DNA of 39,006 nucleotides from Banduia mediterranea (lineage in GTDB: Bacteria; Pseudomonadota; Gammaproteobacteria; Nevskiales; Nevskiaceae): the NCBI RefSeq assembly GCF_031846245.1, contig NZ_JAVRIC010000030.1, forward strand, positions 1 through 39,006, written 5' to 3'. Position numbers and translations under genes: made by a program. Positions 26,543 to 34,809 of the stretch are shown here, piece after piece. The notes under the pieces were generated by a model, which did not search any database, had not been told where the DNA came from, and saw only the letters and a list, made by a program, of their open reading frames with translations. The number at the start of each line of letters is the position of its first letter. The stretch's first letter is position 1.

Positions 26543-27694
26543 TCAGGCCACGCTGGCCAACTGCGCCTTCCAGGCGCTGGGCGCGCTGCCGGTCCAGCGG
26601 CGGAACGCGCGCGTGAAACTGCTGGTATCCGAAAAGCCCAGGCGAAACGTCACGGTGCTGATGCTTTGGCCCGGATCGCGAAGATAGGACAGGGCGAGTT
26701 CGCGTCGCATCATGTCCATTACTTCCGTATAGGTCGTGCTTTCGTCGGCCAGCTTGCGCTGCAGACTACGCGCGCTCATGTGCAAGGAATCGGCAATCAC
26801 TTCCTGCGAGGGCTCGCCATGCGGCAGACAATCGACCAGCGCCCCCTTCACGCGGGCCACGATGTCTTCCTTGTCGAGCCGTGCCAGCCAGCGCAGCACG
26901 ATGGCGTCGTTGTGGCTGGCCAACTCGGCGTCCGCGGAAGCCAGCGGAATCTCCATGCTGCGCCAGTCGAACACGATCCGCGTGATCGGTGCTCGGAATA
27001 CCAGCGGTGTCCGCAGTATCCGGTAATAGCGCTCGCTGTCGTGCGGTTCGGGGCGCTGCATCTCGATACGCAGCGGCGAAAAGTCCCTGCCCAGTTGCGA
27101 ACGGCACATCCGCACATAGGCCGACACGAAGGCATCCAGCGATTCATGTGCCGGCTGCGGCAGATGCTCGTAGAGGTGAAAGCTCAGGTGATATTCGTCG
27201 CCGATCCGCTCGAACCGGGTTTCAGCCTCGTCGGTGGTCACGCGTGAGTGCCGAGCCACGCGCTCGAAAGCCTCCTTCAGGTTGGCACTGGCGATCAGGG
27301 TGTAGCCCAGCGCATGGAACGTGGTCTGCGTCACGTGGCTGGCAACCTGCAGGCCGAAGCAGGAATCGCCGGTCGCCTCGCGCGCCAGATGCCAGAGATG
27401 GGTGACGCGATCCGCCGGGTAACGCGCATTGACGTCATTGAGCAGGCTCAGGTCGAGCCGGGCCTGCCGGCACAGGGCCGCACCGTCACAGCCTGCCGCG
27501 TCCAGGGCGCGACGGATCACCTTGACCCAGCCGCTGGCCATCGTGGCCTGGCGGTGCAGGCGGCCGCGTGCGCTGCATTCACGAGCAGGACGCGAACGCG
27601 GCGCGCGCCTTGGGAGTCGTGTTGCGGTGGTGGATTCAAAGGCGGACAAGCCGATGTGGTGTCCGGAACCCGGTGTTCGAATACTGTCGGTCAC
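26543..27694 (-). CDS. AraC-family regulator with arabinose-binding-type N-domain
   Basis: 383 residues. The region from about residue 52 (MASGWVKVIRRALDAAGCDG...) to 280 matches the N-terminal sensor of the OruR/ArgR-like AraC subfamily (HALGYTLIASANLKEAFERV is typical). The C-terminal 100 residues are the double helix-turn-helix: EVIADSLHMSARSLQRKLAD and STVTFRLGFSDTSSFTRAFR, then RRWTGSAPSAWK. The GTG at 27694 has GGGAGG eight bases upstream; an internal ATG at 27541 would remove a basic, poorly conserved 51-residue leader. It is convergent with DUF1302/1329 and divergent from nrdA. It may control the DUF pair, but no operator is evident. Confidence 0.87.
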   Translation of the reverse strand: MTDSIRTPGSGHHIGLSAFESTTATRLPRRAPRSRPARECSARGRLHRQATMASGWVKVIRRALDAAGCDGAALCRQARLDLSLLNDVNARYPADRVTHLWHLAREATGDSCFGLQVASHVTQTTFHALGYTLIASANLKEAFERVARHSRVTTDEAETRFERIGDEYHLSFHLYEHLPQPAHESLDAFVSAYVRMCRSQLGRDFSPLRIEMQRPEPHDSERYYRILRTPLVFRAPITRIVFDWRSMEIPLASADAELASHNDAIVLRWLARLDKEDIVARVKGALVDCLPHGEPSQEVIADSLHMSARSLQRKLADESTTYTEVMDMMRRELALSYLRDPGQSISTVTFRLGFSDTSSFTRAFRRWTGSAPSAWKAQLASVA

Positions 27695-27908
27695 AAGTTT
27701 TTCCTCCCATGCGGAAGCGTCTCGTGGAGACGCGGCTGGGTACCGCTGATCGCTGCGCCTTGGGCGAATAGTGCCACCCCGACGCGTGCTTGGGGGGGGC
27801 GGGCCATGGGTTAGACATACTGGCCCGTATTGTGGCCTCGGACGGACGTACGCGTCGGCTTCGGAACGACCGTGGTTCCTCGCCTCACTGCCGTTCGTCA
27901 GCTCGAAC

Positions 27909-27939
27909 GCCGCAACGGCCGGTTCGGGGCCGTTGCGGC
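27909..27939. other. Perfect 12-base inverted repeat upstream of nrdA
   Basis: GCCGCAACGGCC and GGCCGTTGCGGC flank a seven-base spacer. It lies between the divergent araC-type and nrdA genes with no T tract, so it is an operator or structural element rather than a terminator. Its ligand is unknown. Confidence 0.4.
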
Positions 27940-27989
27940 CGCAAGCTGGCATCGGCGCAAAGCCATTGAAGGCTTCGTAAAAGGGTTCT

Positions 27990-27998
27990 TTATCCACA
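27990..27998 (+). promoter_or_regulatory. DnaA box upstream of nrdA
   Basis: TTATCCACA, a perfect consensus DnaA box, 31 bases before the first NrdR box. DnaA is known to act at nrdA promoters in Enterobacteria, tying ribonucleotide reductase to replication. The position suggests the same here. A single 9-mer could occur by chance, but the site fits its context well. Confidence 0.6.
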
Positions 27999-28028
27999 GG
28001 AGCCGCACAAGTTCTTGGCGCGGCTACT

Positions 28029-28044
28029 AACGAATATATTGGGG
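28029..28044 (+). promoter_or_regulatory. NrdR box 1 of nrdA
   Basis: AACGAATATATTGGGG, with a perfect palindromic core AATATATT, against the NrdR consensus acaCwAtATaTwGtgt. NrdR is the ATP/dATP-sensing repressor of ribonucleotide reductase genes and binds paired boxes. The start-to-start distance to box 2 is 32 bases, three helical turns, the usual arrangement. Confidence 0.7.
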
Positions 28045-28074
28045 TTGACGCTCTCCCCAACCACTAGATATTGT
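28045..28074 (+). promoter_or_regulatory. Probable nrdA promoter
   Basis: TTGACG (28045-28050) as -35 lies between the two NrdR boxes, and TATTGT or ATATTG (about 28068-28074) as -10 overlaps box 2 with a 17-18 base spacer. Bound NrdR would therefore occlude polymerase. This leaves a leader of roughly 100 bases before the nrdA ATG. Confidence 0.5.
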
Positions 28075-28076
28075 TG
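28061..28076 (+). promoter_or_regulatory. NrdR box 2 of nrdA
   Basis: CCACTAGATATTGTTG; nine of the ten core positions fit CwAtATaTwG. It is phased 32 bases from box 1 and overlaps the likely -10 element. Confidence 0.72.
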
Positions 28077-28181
28077 TCGAACGATAGACGCCTGCACCTG
28101 GGGGAGCCTCGCAAGGGCAGGCCAGAGCTGTTCCGTCTGTCACGCCAATGATGGATGTCTTTTTCGAGGGAGCGCCGCCCG

Positions 28182-31136
28182 ATGCACACCGATTCCAGCC
28201 AGACCCAGCCGACCCCGACCCCGTCGCCCGCCCAGTCGCACGGTGCCGGAGCCGGTGCCGCCGAGCTTGCGGCCACCGCTCCCGGCGGCATTCGCGTAAT
28301 TCGTCGCAATGGGAAAGTCACCAATTTCGAACCCGGCAAGATCAACCGCGCCATGACCAAGGCCTTTCTGGCCGTGGAAGGCGGCTCCGCCGCGGCCAGC
28401 TCGCGCGTGCGCGAAACCGCCGCCGCGCTGACCGAGCAAGTGGTAGCTGCGGTGACCCGCAACCAGTCCGGCGGCGGCACCATTCACATCGAGGACGTGC
28501 AGGACCAGGTGGAGCTGGCGCTGATGCGCGCCGGCGAACACAAGGTAGCGCGCGCCTACGTGCTGTATCGCGAGGAACGCGCCCGCGAGCGCGCCGCCGA
28601 AAAGGCCGCCAACCCGGACAGCGCGACTGCGGCCGTGATTCACGTCAAGCGCGACGACGGCGCGCTGGTGCCGCTGGACGACACCCGCATCCGCCGCCTG
28701 GTCGGCGAAGCCTGCGAAGACCAGTCCGGCACCAAGCCCGATGAAATTCTGGCGGCCGCGCTGCGCGATCTCTACGACGGCATTCCCGAGCACGAGCTGT
28801 CGCAGGCGCTGACCCTGGCGGCACGCGCGCGCATCGAAAAGGAACCGAACTACACCTATGTGTCCGCGCGCCTGCTGCTGGACGCGCTGCGCCACGAGGC
28901 CCTGAAGTTCCTGGGCATGGCGGAAACCCGCCCCACGGCCGAGGAGATGAAGGCGCTGTACCCGGCCTATTTCCGCGAGTACATCCACAAGGCTGCCGAG
29001 CTGGAACTGGTGGATTCGAAGCTATGCCTGTTCGACCTGGACCGCCTGGGCAAGGCGCTGCTGGGCGACCGTGACGGCAACTTCGACTACCTCGGCATGC
29101 AGACGCTGTACGACCGCTACTTCATCCACAGCAACAAGACCCGCATCGAACTGCCGCAGGCCTTCTTCATGCGCGTGGCGATGGGGCTGGCGATGAACGA
29201 GATCGACCGCGAAGCGCGCGCCATCGAGTTCTACGAGCTGCTGTCGTCCTTCGACTTCATGAGCAGCACGCCGACGCTGTTCAATTCCGGAACCTTGCGC
29301 CCGCAGCTGTCGAGCTGTTATCTGACCCAGGTGCCGGACGATCTGGACGGCATCTTCGGCGCGATCAAGGACAACGCCCTGCTCTCCAAGTTTGCCGGCG
29401 GTCTCGGCAACGACTGGACGCCGGTGCGCGGCATGGGCGGCTACATCAAGGGCACCAACGGCAAGTCCAATGGCGTGGTGCCGTTTTTGAAAGTGGCCAA
29501 CGATACGGCGGTAGCTGTGAATCAGGGAGGAAAACGCAAGGGCGCAGTCTGCGGCTACCTGGAAACCTGGCACCGCGACATCGAGGAATTCCTCGAACTG
29601 CGCAAGAACACCGGCGACGACCGCCGCCGCACCCATGACATGAACACCGCCAACTGGGTGCCGGACCTGTTCCTCAAGCGCGTGATGCAGAACGCGCAGT
29701 GGACGCTGTTCTCCCCGGAGGAAACCCCGGACCTGCACGACCTCGTCGGCAGCGCCTTCGAAACCCGCTACGAGTGGTACGAGAAGGAAGCGGACGAAGG
29801 CCGCATCGGCAACTACCGGCGCATTCCGGCCACGCAGCTGTGGCGCAAGATGCTGTCCATGCTGTTCGAAACCGGGCATCCCTGGATCACCTTCAAGGAC
29901 CCGTGCAACCTGCGCAGCCCGCAGCAGCACGTGGGCGTGGTGCACAGCTCCAACCTGTGCACGGAAATCACGCTCAACACCAAGGCCAATCAGGAAATCG
30001 CGGTCTGCAACCTGGGCTCGGTCAACCTGCCGGCGCACATCACGCCGGACGGCAAGCTCGACAAGGCCAAGCTCGAGAAGACCATCAACACCGCGATGCG
30101 CATGCTCGACAACGTCATCGAGTACAACTACTACTCGGTAGCCACGGCACGCAATTCCAACCTGCGCCACCGTCCGGTGGGCCTGGGCGTGATGGGCTTC
30201 AACGACGCCCTGTACAAGCTGCGCGTGCCCTACGAGTCCGACGACGCCGTGCGCTTCGCCGACTACTCGATGGAAGCGATCAGCTACTACACGATCAAGG
30301 CCTCCAGCGATCTGGCCTTCGAGCGCGGCCGCTATTCCAGCTACGAGGGTTCACTGTGGAGCCAGGGCGTGCTGCCGATCGATTCGGTGGGCATTCTTGC
30401 CGAGGCGCGCGGCAACGAATACCTGCAGCAGGACGTGGCGCTGTCCGGCGCCTTCGACTGGGATTCCCTGCGCCAGCAGGTCCGGACCGTGGGCATCCGC
30501 AACAGCAACTGCATGGCCATCGCACCGACCGCGACCATCGCCAACATCACCGGCGTGAGCCAGTCGATCGAGCCGACCTACCAGAACCTGTACGTCAAAT
30601 CGAATCTCTCCGGCGAGTTCACGGTGGTCAACGAATACCTGGTCAACGACCTCAAGGCGCTCGGCCTGTGGGACGAAGTCATGGTGCACGACCTCAAGTA
30701 CTTCGACGGTTCGGTGCAGCCGATCGACCGCATTCCGGACGAGATCAAGCAGCTTTACAAGTGCGCGTTCGAGATCGATGCCAAGGTGCTGGTCGACGCC
30801 GGCAGCCGCCGCCAGAAGTGGATCGACCAGGCGCAGTCGCTGAACCTGTACATGAGCCAACCCAGCGGCAAGAAGCTGGACGAACTGTACAAGCACGCCT
30901 GGCTGTCCGGCCTCAAGACCACCTACTACCTGCGCACCATGGGCGCCACCCACGCCGAGAAGACCACCATCACCGACAACCGTCTGAACAAGGTCGGTTC
31001 CGGTGCGGAGGGCGGCGTCAGCGCCAGGCCGGCCGTGGCTGCGCCCTCACCGGAACCCGGGCTGAGCGCGGCCACGGACGTGGGCGGCGCCAAGGTCTGC
31101 TCGATCCTCGATCCCGAGTGCGAGGCCTGCCAGTAA
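28182..31136 (+). CDS. nrdA: Class Ia ribonucleoside-diphosphate reductase, alpha chain
   Basis: 984 residues. Reduces ribonucleotides to deoxyribonucleotides under air with a NrdB radical subunit. ATP-cone domains occupy the N-terminus (IRVIRRNGKVTNFEPGKINR near 40, and a second from about 150), as in Pseudomonas NrdA, so dATP inhibition is expected. Active-site features: redox Cys in SSCYLTQ (about 377), N-L-C-T-E (about 590) with the radical Cys and Glu, the partner Cys in VCNLGSVN (about 607), the radical-path tyrosines in TTYYLRT (about 915) and the C-terminal C-x-x-C (CEACQ). ATG 28182 (MHTDSS...) matches the Pseudomonas start; ATG 28155 is an in-frame alternative. No nrdB follows. Confidence 0.95.
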   Translation: MHTDSSQTQPTPTPSPAQSHGAGAGAAELAATAPGGIRVIRRNGKVTNFEPGKINRAMTKAFLAVEGGSAAASSRVRETAAALTEQVVAAVTRNQSGGGTIHIEDVQDQVELALMRAGEHKVARAYVLYREERARERAAEKAANPDSATAAVIHVKRDDGALVPLDDTRIRRLVGEACEDQSGTKPDEILAAALRDLYDGIPEHELSQALTLAARARIEKEPNYTYVSARLLLDALRHEALKFLGMAETRPTAEEMKALYPAYFREYIHKAAELELVDSKLCLFDLDRLGKALLGDRDGNFDYLGMQTLYDRYFIHSNKTRIELPQAFFMRVAMGLAMNEIDREARAIEFYELLSSFDFMSSTPTLFNSGTLRPQLSSCYLTQVPDDLDGIFGAIKDNALLSKFAGGLGNDWTPVRGMGGYIKGTNGKSNGVVPFLKVANDTAVAVNQGGKRKGAVCGYLETWHRDIEEFLELRKNTGDDRRRTHDMNTANWVPDLFLKRVMQNAQWTLFSPEETPDLHDLVGSAFETRYEWYEKEADEGRIGNYRRIPATQLWRKMLSMLFETGHPWITFKDPCNLRSPQQHVGVVHSSNLCTEITLNTKANQEIAVCNLGSVNLPAHITPDGKLDKAKLEKTINTAMRMLDNVIEYNYYSVATARNSNLRHRPVGLGVMGFNDALYKLRVPYESDDAVRFADYSMEAISYYTIKASSDLAFERGRYSSYEGSLWSQGVLPIDSVGILAEARGNEYLQQDVALSGAFDWDSLRQQVRTVGIRNSNCMAIAPTATIANITGVSQSIEPTYQNLYVKSNLSGEFTVVNEYLVNDLKALGLWDEVMVHDLKYFDGSVQPIDRIPDEIKQLYKCAFEIDAKVLVDAGSRRQKWIDQAQSLNLYMSQPSGKKLDELYKHAWLSGLKTTYYLRTMGATHAEKTTITDNRLNKVGSGAEGGVSARPAVAAPSPEPGLSAATDVGGAKVCSILDPECEACQ

Positions 31137-31166
31137 GAGCATCGCACTCGCGCGAGAAGCTGCCTC

Positions 31167-31195
31167 CAGAACGCCCGGCACCGCCGGGCGTTCTG
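31167..31195 (+). terminator. Intrinsic terminator after nrdA
   Basis: A 13-base perfect stem, CAGAACGCCCGGC and GCCGGGCGTTCTG, with a three-base loop, followed by TTGTGTG. Thirty bases after the nrdA stop. It marks nrdA as the last gene of its transcript. Confidence 0.88.
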
Positions 31196-31283
31196 TTGTG
31201 TGTCGCTGATCGATCCCTGGGTTTGTGCGGACCGAAACCCGAAGGTGCTGCAGGGAACGCAGTCGGACAAGGACAATAGGGGA

Positions 31284-31730
31284 TCAGCAAACTGTCACCG
31301 TTACGCGGCCGTTATGCGGCGTGTCGGCCTGCCAAAGGGCGATTGCACGGCAGACGTAGGCTTGGGCGTACGCCCGGTTGCGGAAGCAACCGGAGACATT
31401 CCGCTTGACCTTGCTCATGCACAGCTCACGCTCGGCACGATTGTTGGTAAACGCGACATGAGACTCTTTGGCAAACAGCAGGACGGCGCTCTCATGGTCG
31501 CTCAGTCGTTCCCACAGCTTGTGGGCATCTGATTTGGCGATTCGGCCGCGCTTGCCGTTCTGCCGTGGGGGAATCGGCGGGAGTTCCTTGTCGCCCCGGG
31601 TCAGGATGTTGCGGTAGAGTTTCTGGAGTTTCGCGTATTCGCGGCCGTTGAGCTTTTTCCGTTTGCGCCTGGAGACCACCGCGCAGGTCTGTTGCAGCAG
31701 GCGCTTGAGGTTTCTCGCCCAGGCAAGGAA
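31284..31730 (-). pseudogene. IS66-family transposase, C-terminal remnant
   Basis: About 150 residues of the DDE domain of an IS66 transposase: LKRLLQQTC near the start, then RGRIAKSDAHKLWERLSDHE and VAFTNNRAERELCMSKVK with the last catalytic Glu, then VSGCFRNRAYAQAY. The usual C-terminal helix-rich end (CRISSYLQ... type) is replaced by VCRAIALWQADTPHNG. The frame runs upstream to 31853 (MTHMVEQLRS...), but that part is not IS66-like, so the 5' part of the gene is missing. The other IS66 ORFs (tnpA, tnpB) are absent. It forms the left edge of the accessory segment just after nrdA. Confidence 0.78.
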
Positions 31731-31869
31731 CCCGCTCGGGAGCGCTCCACATTCATTCGGGGCTTTCGGTGGCCGGACCCTTTGGGCGACACTGGTCACG
31801 TCGGCAAGCACGCACCGTCGACACGATCGGAGCTGTTCAACCATGTGGGTCAACCGAATCGCCGGGGTC

Positions 31870-32136
31870 GATCATTGCCGGATGGCGATCGACATGAACG
31901 ATGCACCGCCCGACACTACCTTTGACGAACAGCTCAAGAACCGGGTGGGAGAGGTCGTCTCAAAGCCCTTCCTCCCGCGCGAAATTCATTTTGTCGACGC
32001 GCTGCCCGAAACCCGCAGCATGAAGACGATGCGCCGGATCGTGCGCGCGGCCTTCCTGGGTGAGCACCCGGGCGACCCGTCGTCGATCAGCAACCCAGAA
32101 ACCATCCAGCCCAACGCTGGAACTGAGAAAGGATAA
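31870..32136 (+). pseudogene. Acyl-CoA synthetase C-terminal fragment
   Basis: The frame from about 31870 reads FDEQLKNRVGEVVSKPFLP, REIHFVDALPETRSMKTMRR and AAFLGEHPGDPSS. This is the mobile C-terminal domain (AMP-binding C) of an acetyl- or acyl-CoA synthetase; the lysine in the P-x-T-R-S-x-K-x-x-R-R motif that takes part in adenylation is kept. The N-terminal 400 or so residues are missing; upstream is IS66 debris. The stop TAA lies three bases before the next gene and overlaps its ribosome site, so the pair was an operon before truncation. Confidence 0.68.
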
Positions 32137-32139
32137 GCC

Positions 32140-32994
32140 ATGATCACCGTCTTCGGAGCCACCGGCACCACCGGCGCCCCCCTTGTCGATACCCTTCTGA
32201 CAAAGGGCGCCAAGGTGCGCGCTGTCACCAGCGATCCGGCCAAGGTCGCTACTCTCAAGGCCAAGGGATGCGAGGCCGTCACCGCGAATTTCACCGACCC
32301 CGCCGCGCTGGAACGTGCTTGCGCCGGGGCGGACAAGATCTATCTGGTCACGCCCGCGCATCTGGACATGCGCCAGTGGAAAGCCAACGCGATCGCGGCG
32401 GCAAAGGCCGCAGGCGTTCAATATGTGGTTCTGGCCACCGGGCTTGGTGCGTCGCCCAAGGCGGGGCTGACCTTTGGCAAGTGGCATTCCGAAACCCAGG
32501 AATTGCTGAAGGAAAGCGGCCTTGACTGGACCTTCGTCCAGCCGACCTATTTCATGCAGAACCTGCTGTGGCAGGCTGGCAGCATCGCGAAGGACGGGGT
32601 GTATTACGACGATCTGGGCGGCCCCGTGGCCTGGATCGACGCCCGTGACATCGCCGAAGTCGCCGCCGAGGCGCTGACCGGCCCGGGCCACCAGGGCAAG
32701 GGCTATGGCTTGACCGGCCCCGAGGCTCTTACCGGCGAAGATGTCGCCGCTGTCCTTTCCGAGGTGACCGGACAATCCATCAGATGTGCGCCGCTGTCGG
32801 CCGATGACGCCAAGGCGGCCATGATGGCCGGCGGGATGCAGGAAGAGATCGCCGGAGCCATGGTGGAACTGGCCTCCATCGCCCCCAAGGGCTATCTCGC
32901 GGGTATCGATACCACGGTCAGCGACGTGCTCGGACGCCCGGCGCGCCGCTTTCGCGATTTCGTCGCCGAGCATCGGGATGCCTTCGTCCAATGA
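32140..32994 (+). CDS. NmrA-like NAD(P)-binding oxidoreductase
   Basis: 284 residues, an atypical short-chain dehydrogenase. The Rossmann motif is ITVFGATGTTGAPLVDTLL (residues 2-20). Then come VRAVTSDPAK, where the 2'-phosphate is read, ACAGADKIYLVTP, VQYVVLATGLGAS and KWHSETQELLKESGLDWTFV, as in NmrA/quinone oxidoreductase 2 relatives; the catalytic YxxxK is absent as is common there. It either reduces a quinone-like substrate or senses redox state. AAAGGA upstream, ATG at 32140. Likely cotranscribed with the regulator and thioesterase that follow. Codon style hints at an alphaproteobacterial origin, a guess. Confidence 0.82.
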   Translation: MITVFGATGTTGAPLVDTLLTKGAKVRAVTSDPAKVATLKAKGCEAVTANFTDPAALERACAGADKIYLVTPAHLDMRQWKANAIAAAKAAGVQYVVLATGLGASPKAGLTFGKWHSETQELLKESGLDWTFVQPTYFMQNLLWQAGSIAKDGVYYDDLGGPVAWIDARDIAEVAAEALTGPGHQGKGYGLTGPEALTGEDVAAVLSEVTGQSIRCAPLSADDAKAAMMAGGMQEEIAGAMVELASIAPKGYLAGIDTTVSDVLGRPARRFRDFVAEHRDAFVQ

Positions 32995-32998
32995 GCTG

Positions 32999-33706
32999 AT
33001 GCCTGCACCGCTCTACCTTGAGCTGGCGCCGTCTGCAGTTGCTGCGGCACAGATCGACCATCTTTTCGTGTTCCGCGACACTGGAGCGTTGAGCAATCGC
33101 GAAAGCGGACGTTTCGCTACCGATCTGTTCACCCTTTCGGTGACATGCGGCAGTGACACTGATGACGGACCGAATGTATCCCTCGCGCCACCCCGCCCGG
33201 ACTTCGTGCCGCGCCGATCGTCCTTTTGCGGCATCGTGGCCGGGCTAGGGCTGTCGGCGCAACCGGAACAATTGCCCGGGGCCGAGGCGCTGGCACCGTT
33301 GACCCTGGCACTGGGGCGGGTCCGGCAGGGTGATCATGGCCTGCCATCGCTTGTCGCCGCGCTCGATGATCTTGCAAGGGGGCTGAGCTTTGGCGCGCCG
33401 CCGCAGACATTCAGCGACCGGACAGAACGTCGTCGGGCGCGGGCCGATACCGGCGTGTCAAGGCGGCGGCTCGCCGCCACCCGGCGTTTTCGCCAGCTGC
33501 TTGGAGACCTCGCGCGCTACACCCGGCCGTTGAGCGATCTGGCGCTGGACGCCGGATATTACGATCAGTCGCATATGTCGGCAGCCTGCCGGACCTTCGC
33601 CGGCAGACCGCCCGGTGCACTTCGCTCTCAGGCGGCACCGCGCGTTTTTGGCCTTTCGTTACAAGATGCGCGGCTCAAGGACCGGCTAAGGTTGGTCATC
33701 ATGTGA
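32999..33706 (+). CDS. AraC-family regulator
   Basis: About 235 residues. The N-terminal part (APLYLELAPSAVAAAQIDHL, 'FVFRD') looks like the DUF6597 sensor found in many one-component AraC regulators. The C-terminal part has the AraC fold: VSRRRLAATRRFRQLLGDLA, then DLALDAGYYDQSHMSAACRT and FAGRPPGALRS. It starts four bases after the NmrA-like stop at ATG 32999; ATG 32978, overlapping that gene, is an alternative. Neither has a strong ribosome site, suggesting coupling. It probably regulates its own operon, possibly responding to a lipid or aromatic compound. Confidence 0.75.
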   Translation: MPAPLYLELAPSAVAAAQIDHLFVFRDTGALSNRESGRFATDLFTLSVTCGSDTDDGPNVSLAPPRPDFVPRRSSFCGIVAGLGLSAQPEQLPGAEALAPLTLALGRVRQGDHGLPSLVAALDDLARGLSFGAPPQTFSDRTERRRARADTGVSRRRLAATRRFRQLLGDLARYTRPLSDLALDAGYYDQSHMSAACRTFAGRPPGALRSQAAPRVFGLSLQDARLKDRLRLVIM

Positions 33707-33731
33707 TGAATGTAAGGAGTGAAATCACGCC

Positions 33732-34187
33732 ATGACGCAATTCGAGCCGAAAAACCCTGACTTTGACGCGCGGGTGCGCGACAGTTTCGATCTGCAGAAT
33801 GTGATGCACACGCTTGGGATCGGCATTGCCGACCTGTCACCCGGCCATATCGTTCTGCAAATGGCGCACAGCGACGCGCTGACCCAGCAGCATGGTTTCC
33901 TGCACGCAGGAATCGTGTCCACCGCGCTGGACAGCGCCTGCGGATATGCGGCGTTTTCGCTGATGCCCGCCGAAGCGGCTGTGCTGACGGTGGAGTTCAA
34001 GATCAACCTGCTCAACCCCGCCGATGGCGAGCAGTTTCGATTTGTCGCCGACGTGGTGAAACCGGGCAGAACCCTGACCATCTGCGAGGCGCGCGCCTAT
34101 GCACTGAAGGGCGAGAATGAAAAGCCTGTCGCCACGATGACCGGCACACTGATGGCGTTGGTTGGGCGGACGGGTGTCTCCGGATGA
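33732..34187 (+). CDS. PaaI-like hotdog thioesterase
   Basis: 151 residues with one hotdog fold that would hydrolyse an acyl- or aryl-CoA thioester. Family signature: QQHGFLHAGIVSTALDSACG around residues 53-72 (H-G-x-x-H-x-G, with the active-site Asp), followed by a beta-strand core 'VLTVEFKINLLNPADGEQFR'. AAGGAG lies upstream of ATG 33732. Third gene of the NmrA-AraC-thioesterase set; with the acyl-CoA synthetase scrap upstream it suggests the segment came from an acyl-CoA-related operon. Confidence 0.83.
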   Translation: MTQFEPKNPDFDARVRDSFDLQNVMHTLGIGIADLSPGHIVLQMAHSDALTQQHGFLHAGIVSTALDSACGYAAFSLMPAEAAVLTVEFKINLLNPADGEQFRFVADVVKPGRTLTICEARAYALKGENEKPVATMTGTLMALVGRTGVSG

Positions 34188-34207
34188 CCGCTCGCCTGGG
34201 CTGACTT

Positions 34208-34770
34208 TTACCCATAGGTTTGCTGAACACGGGGAGGGGCACGGCTACGGCTGAAGACGCGGTACATATTGGTGAGGTCGTCGCGTCGCTGCAGGCCGCC
34301 CCAGAGGGATTTCGTGCCGGGTTCGTCGTCGCCTTTGCGGCCGAGGAAGCCGCCCAGCGCAGCCACCATGCGCGTGGCCTCATGCAAGCTGGGCTCGGTC
34401 TCGGGCGGCTCGGGGCTCTGGCTGTGTTAGGCCACCAGAGCTTTCCACGGGTCCTGTTCGAAATAGACGCTGCACGGCATCTCGGGGACATCGCGACCGA
34501 GCTTGGTCAGATGCAAGACACGCAAGGCGACGACCAGGTTCGATGGTCAGGCAGGCTTGAAGCCGGACGGCGCTACCGAGTTGGCGCTCTTCGATCTTGC
34601 AGCCGCTTTTGAGCGTGCGGTGATACACCTCGATCTGCCAGCGGGTGGCATACCCGAGGCGCCCGCAGGCCTGCTCGAAGGTCGTGACAGCAACGGCGGT
34701 AAGCAGCATCCGTTCCAAGGGCTCGGCGCCTGGCGGGGCGTGGGCGGTGCGTGTCAAGATAGTTGTCGCC
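34208..34770 (-). pseudogene. IS4-family transposase, broken C-terminal part
   Basis: Reading leftward: APPGAEPLERMLLTAVAVTT, then YATRWQIEVYHRTLK, a perfect Y-x2-R-x3-E-x6-K signature of IS4-family transposases including the catalytic Glu. A frameshift near 34535 and a premature TAA at 34429-34427 interrupt it. Other-frame text continues (TKLGRDVPEMPCSVYFEQDP, ATRMVAALGGFLGRKGDDEP) to DDLTNMYRVFSRSRAPPRVQ and a stop at 34208. The N-terminal half is missing and the 5' end abuts a Rhs fragment near 34780. Inactive. Confidence 0.85.
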
Positions 34771-34809
34771 TGAATCATGCAACGATTTGAGTGTTGATCG
34801 TCGGCGCCG

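Noticed and set aside
31285-31310. Possible IS66 terminal inverted repeat near the end of the transposase remnant
   Set aside because: The GTAACGGTGACAG sequence points in the wrong direction for the right end of this element and no partner end is visible.
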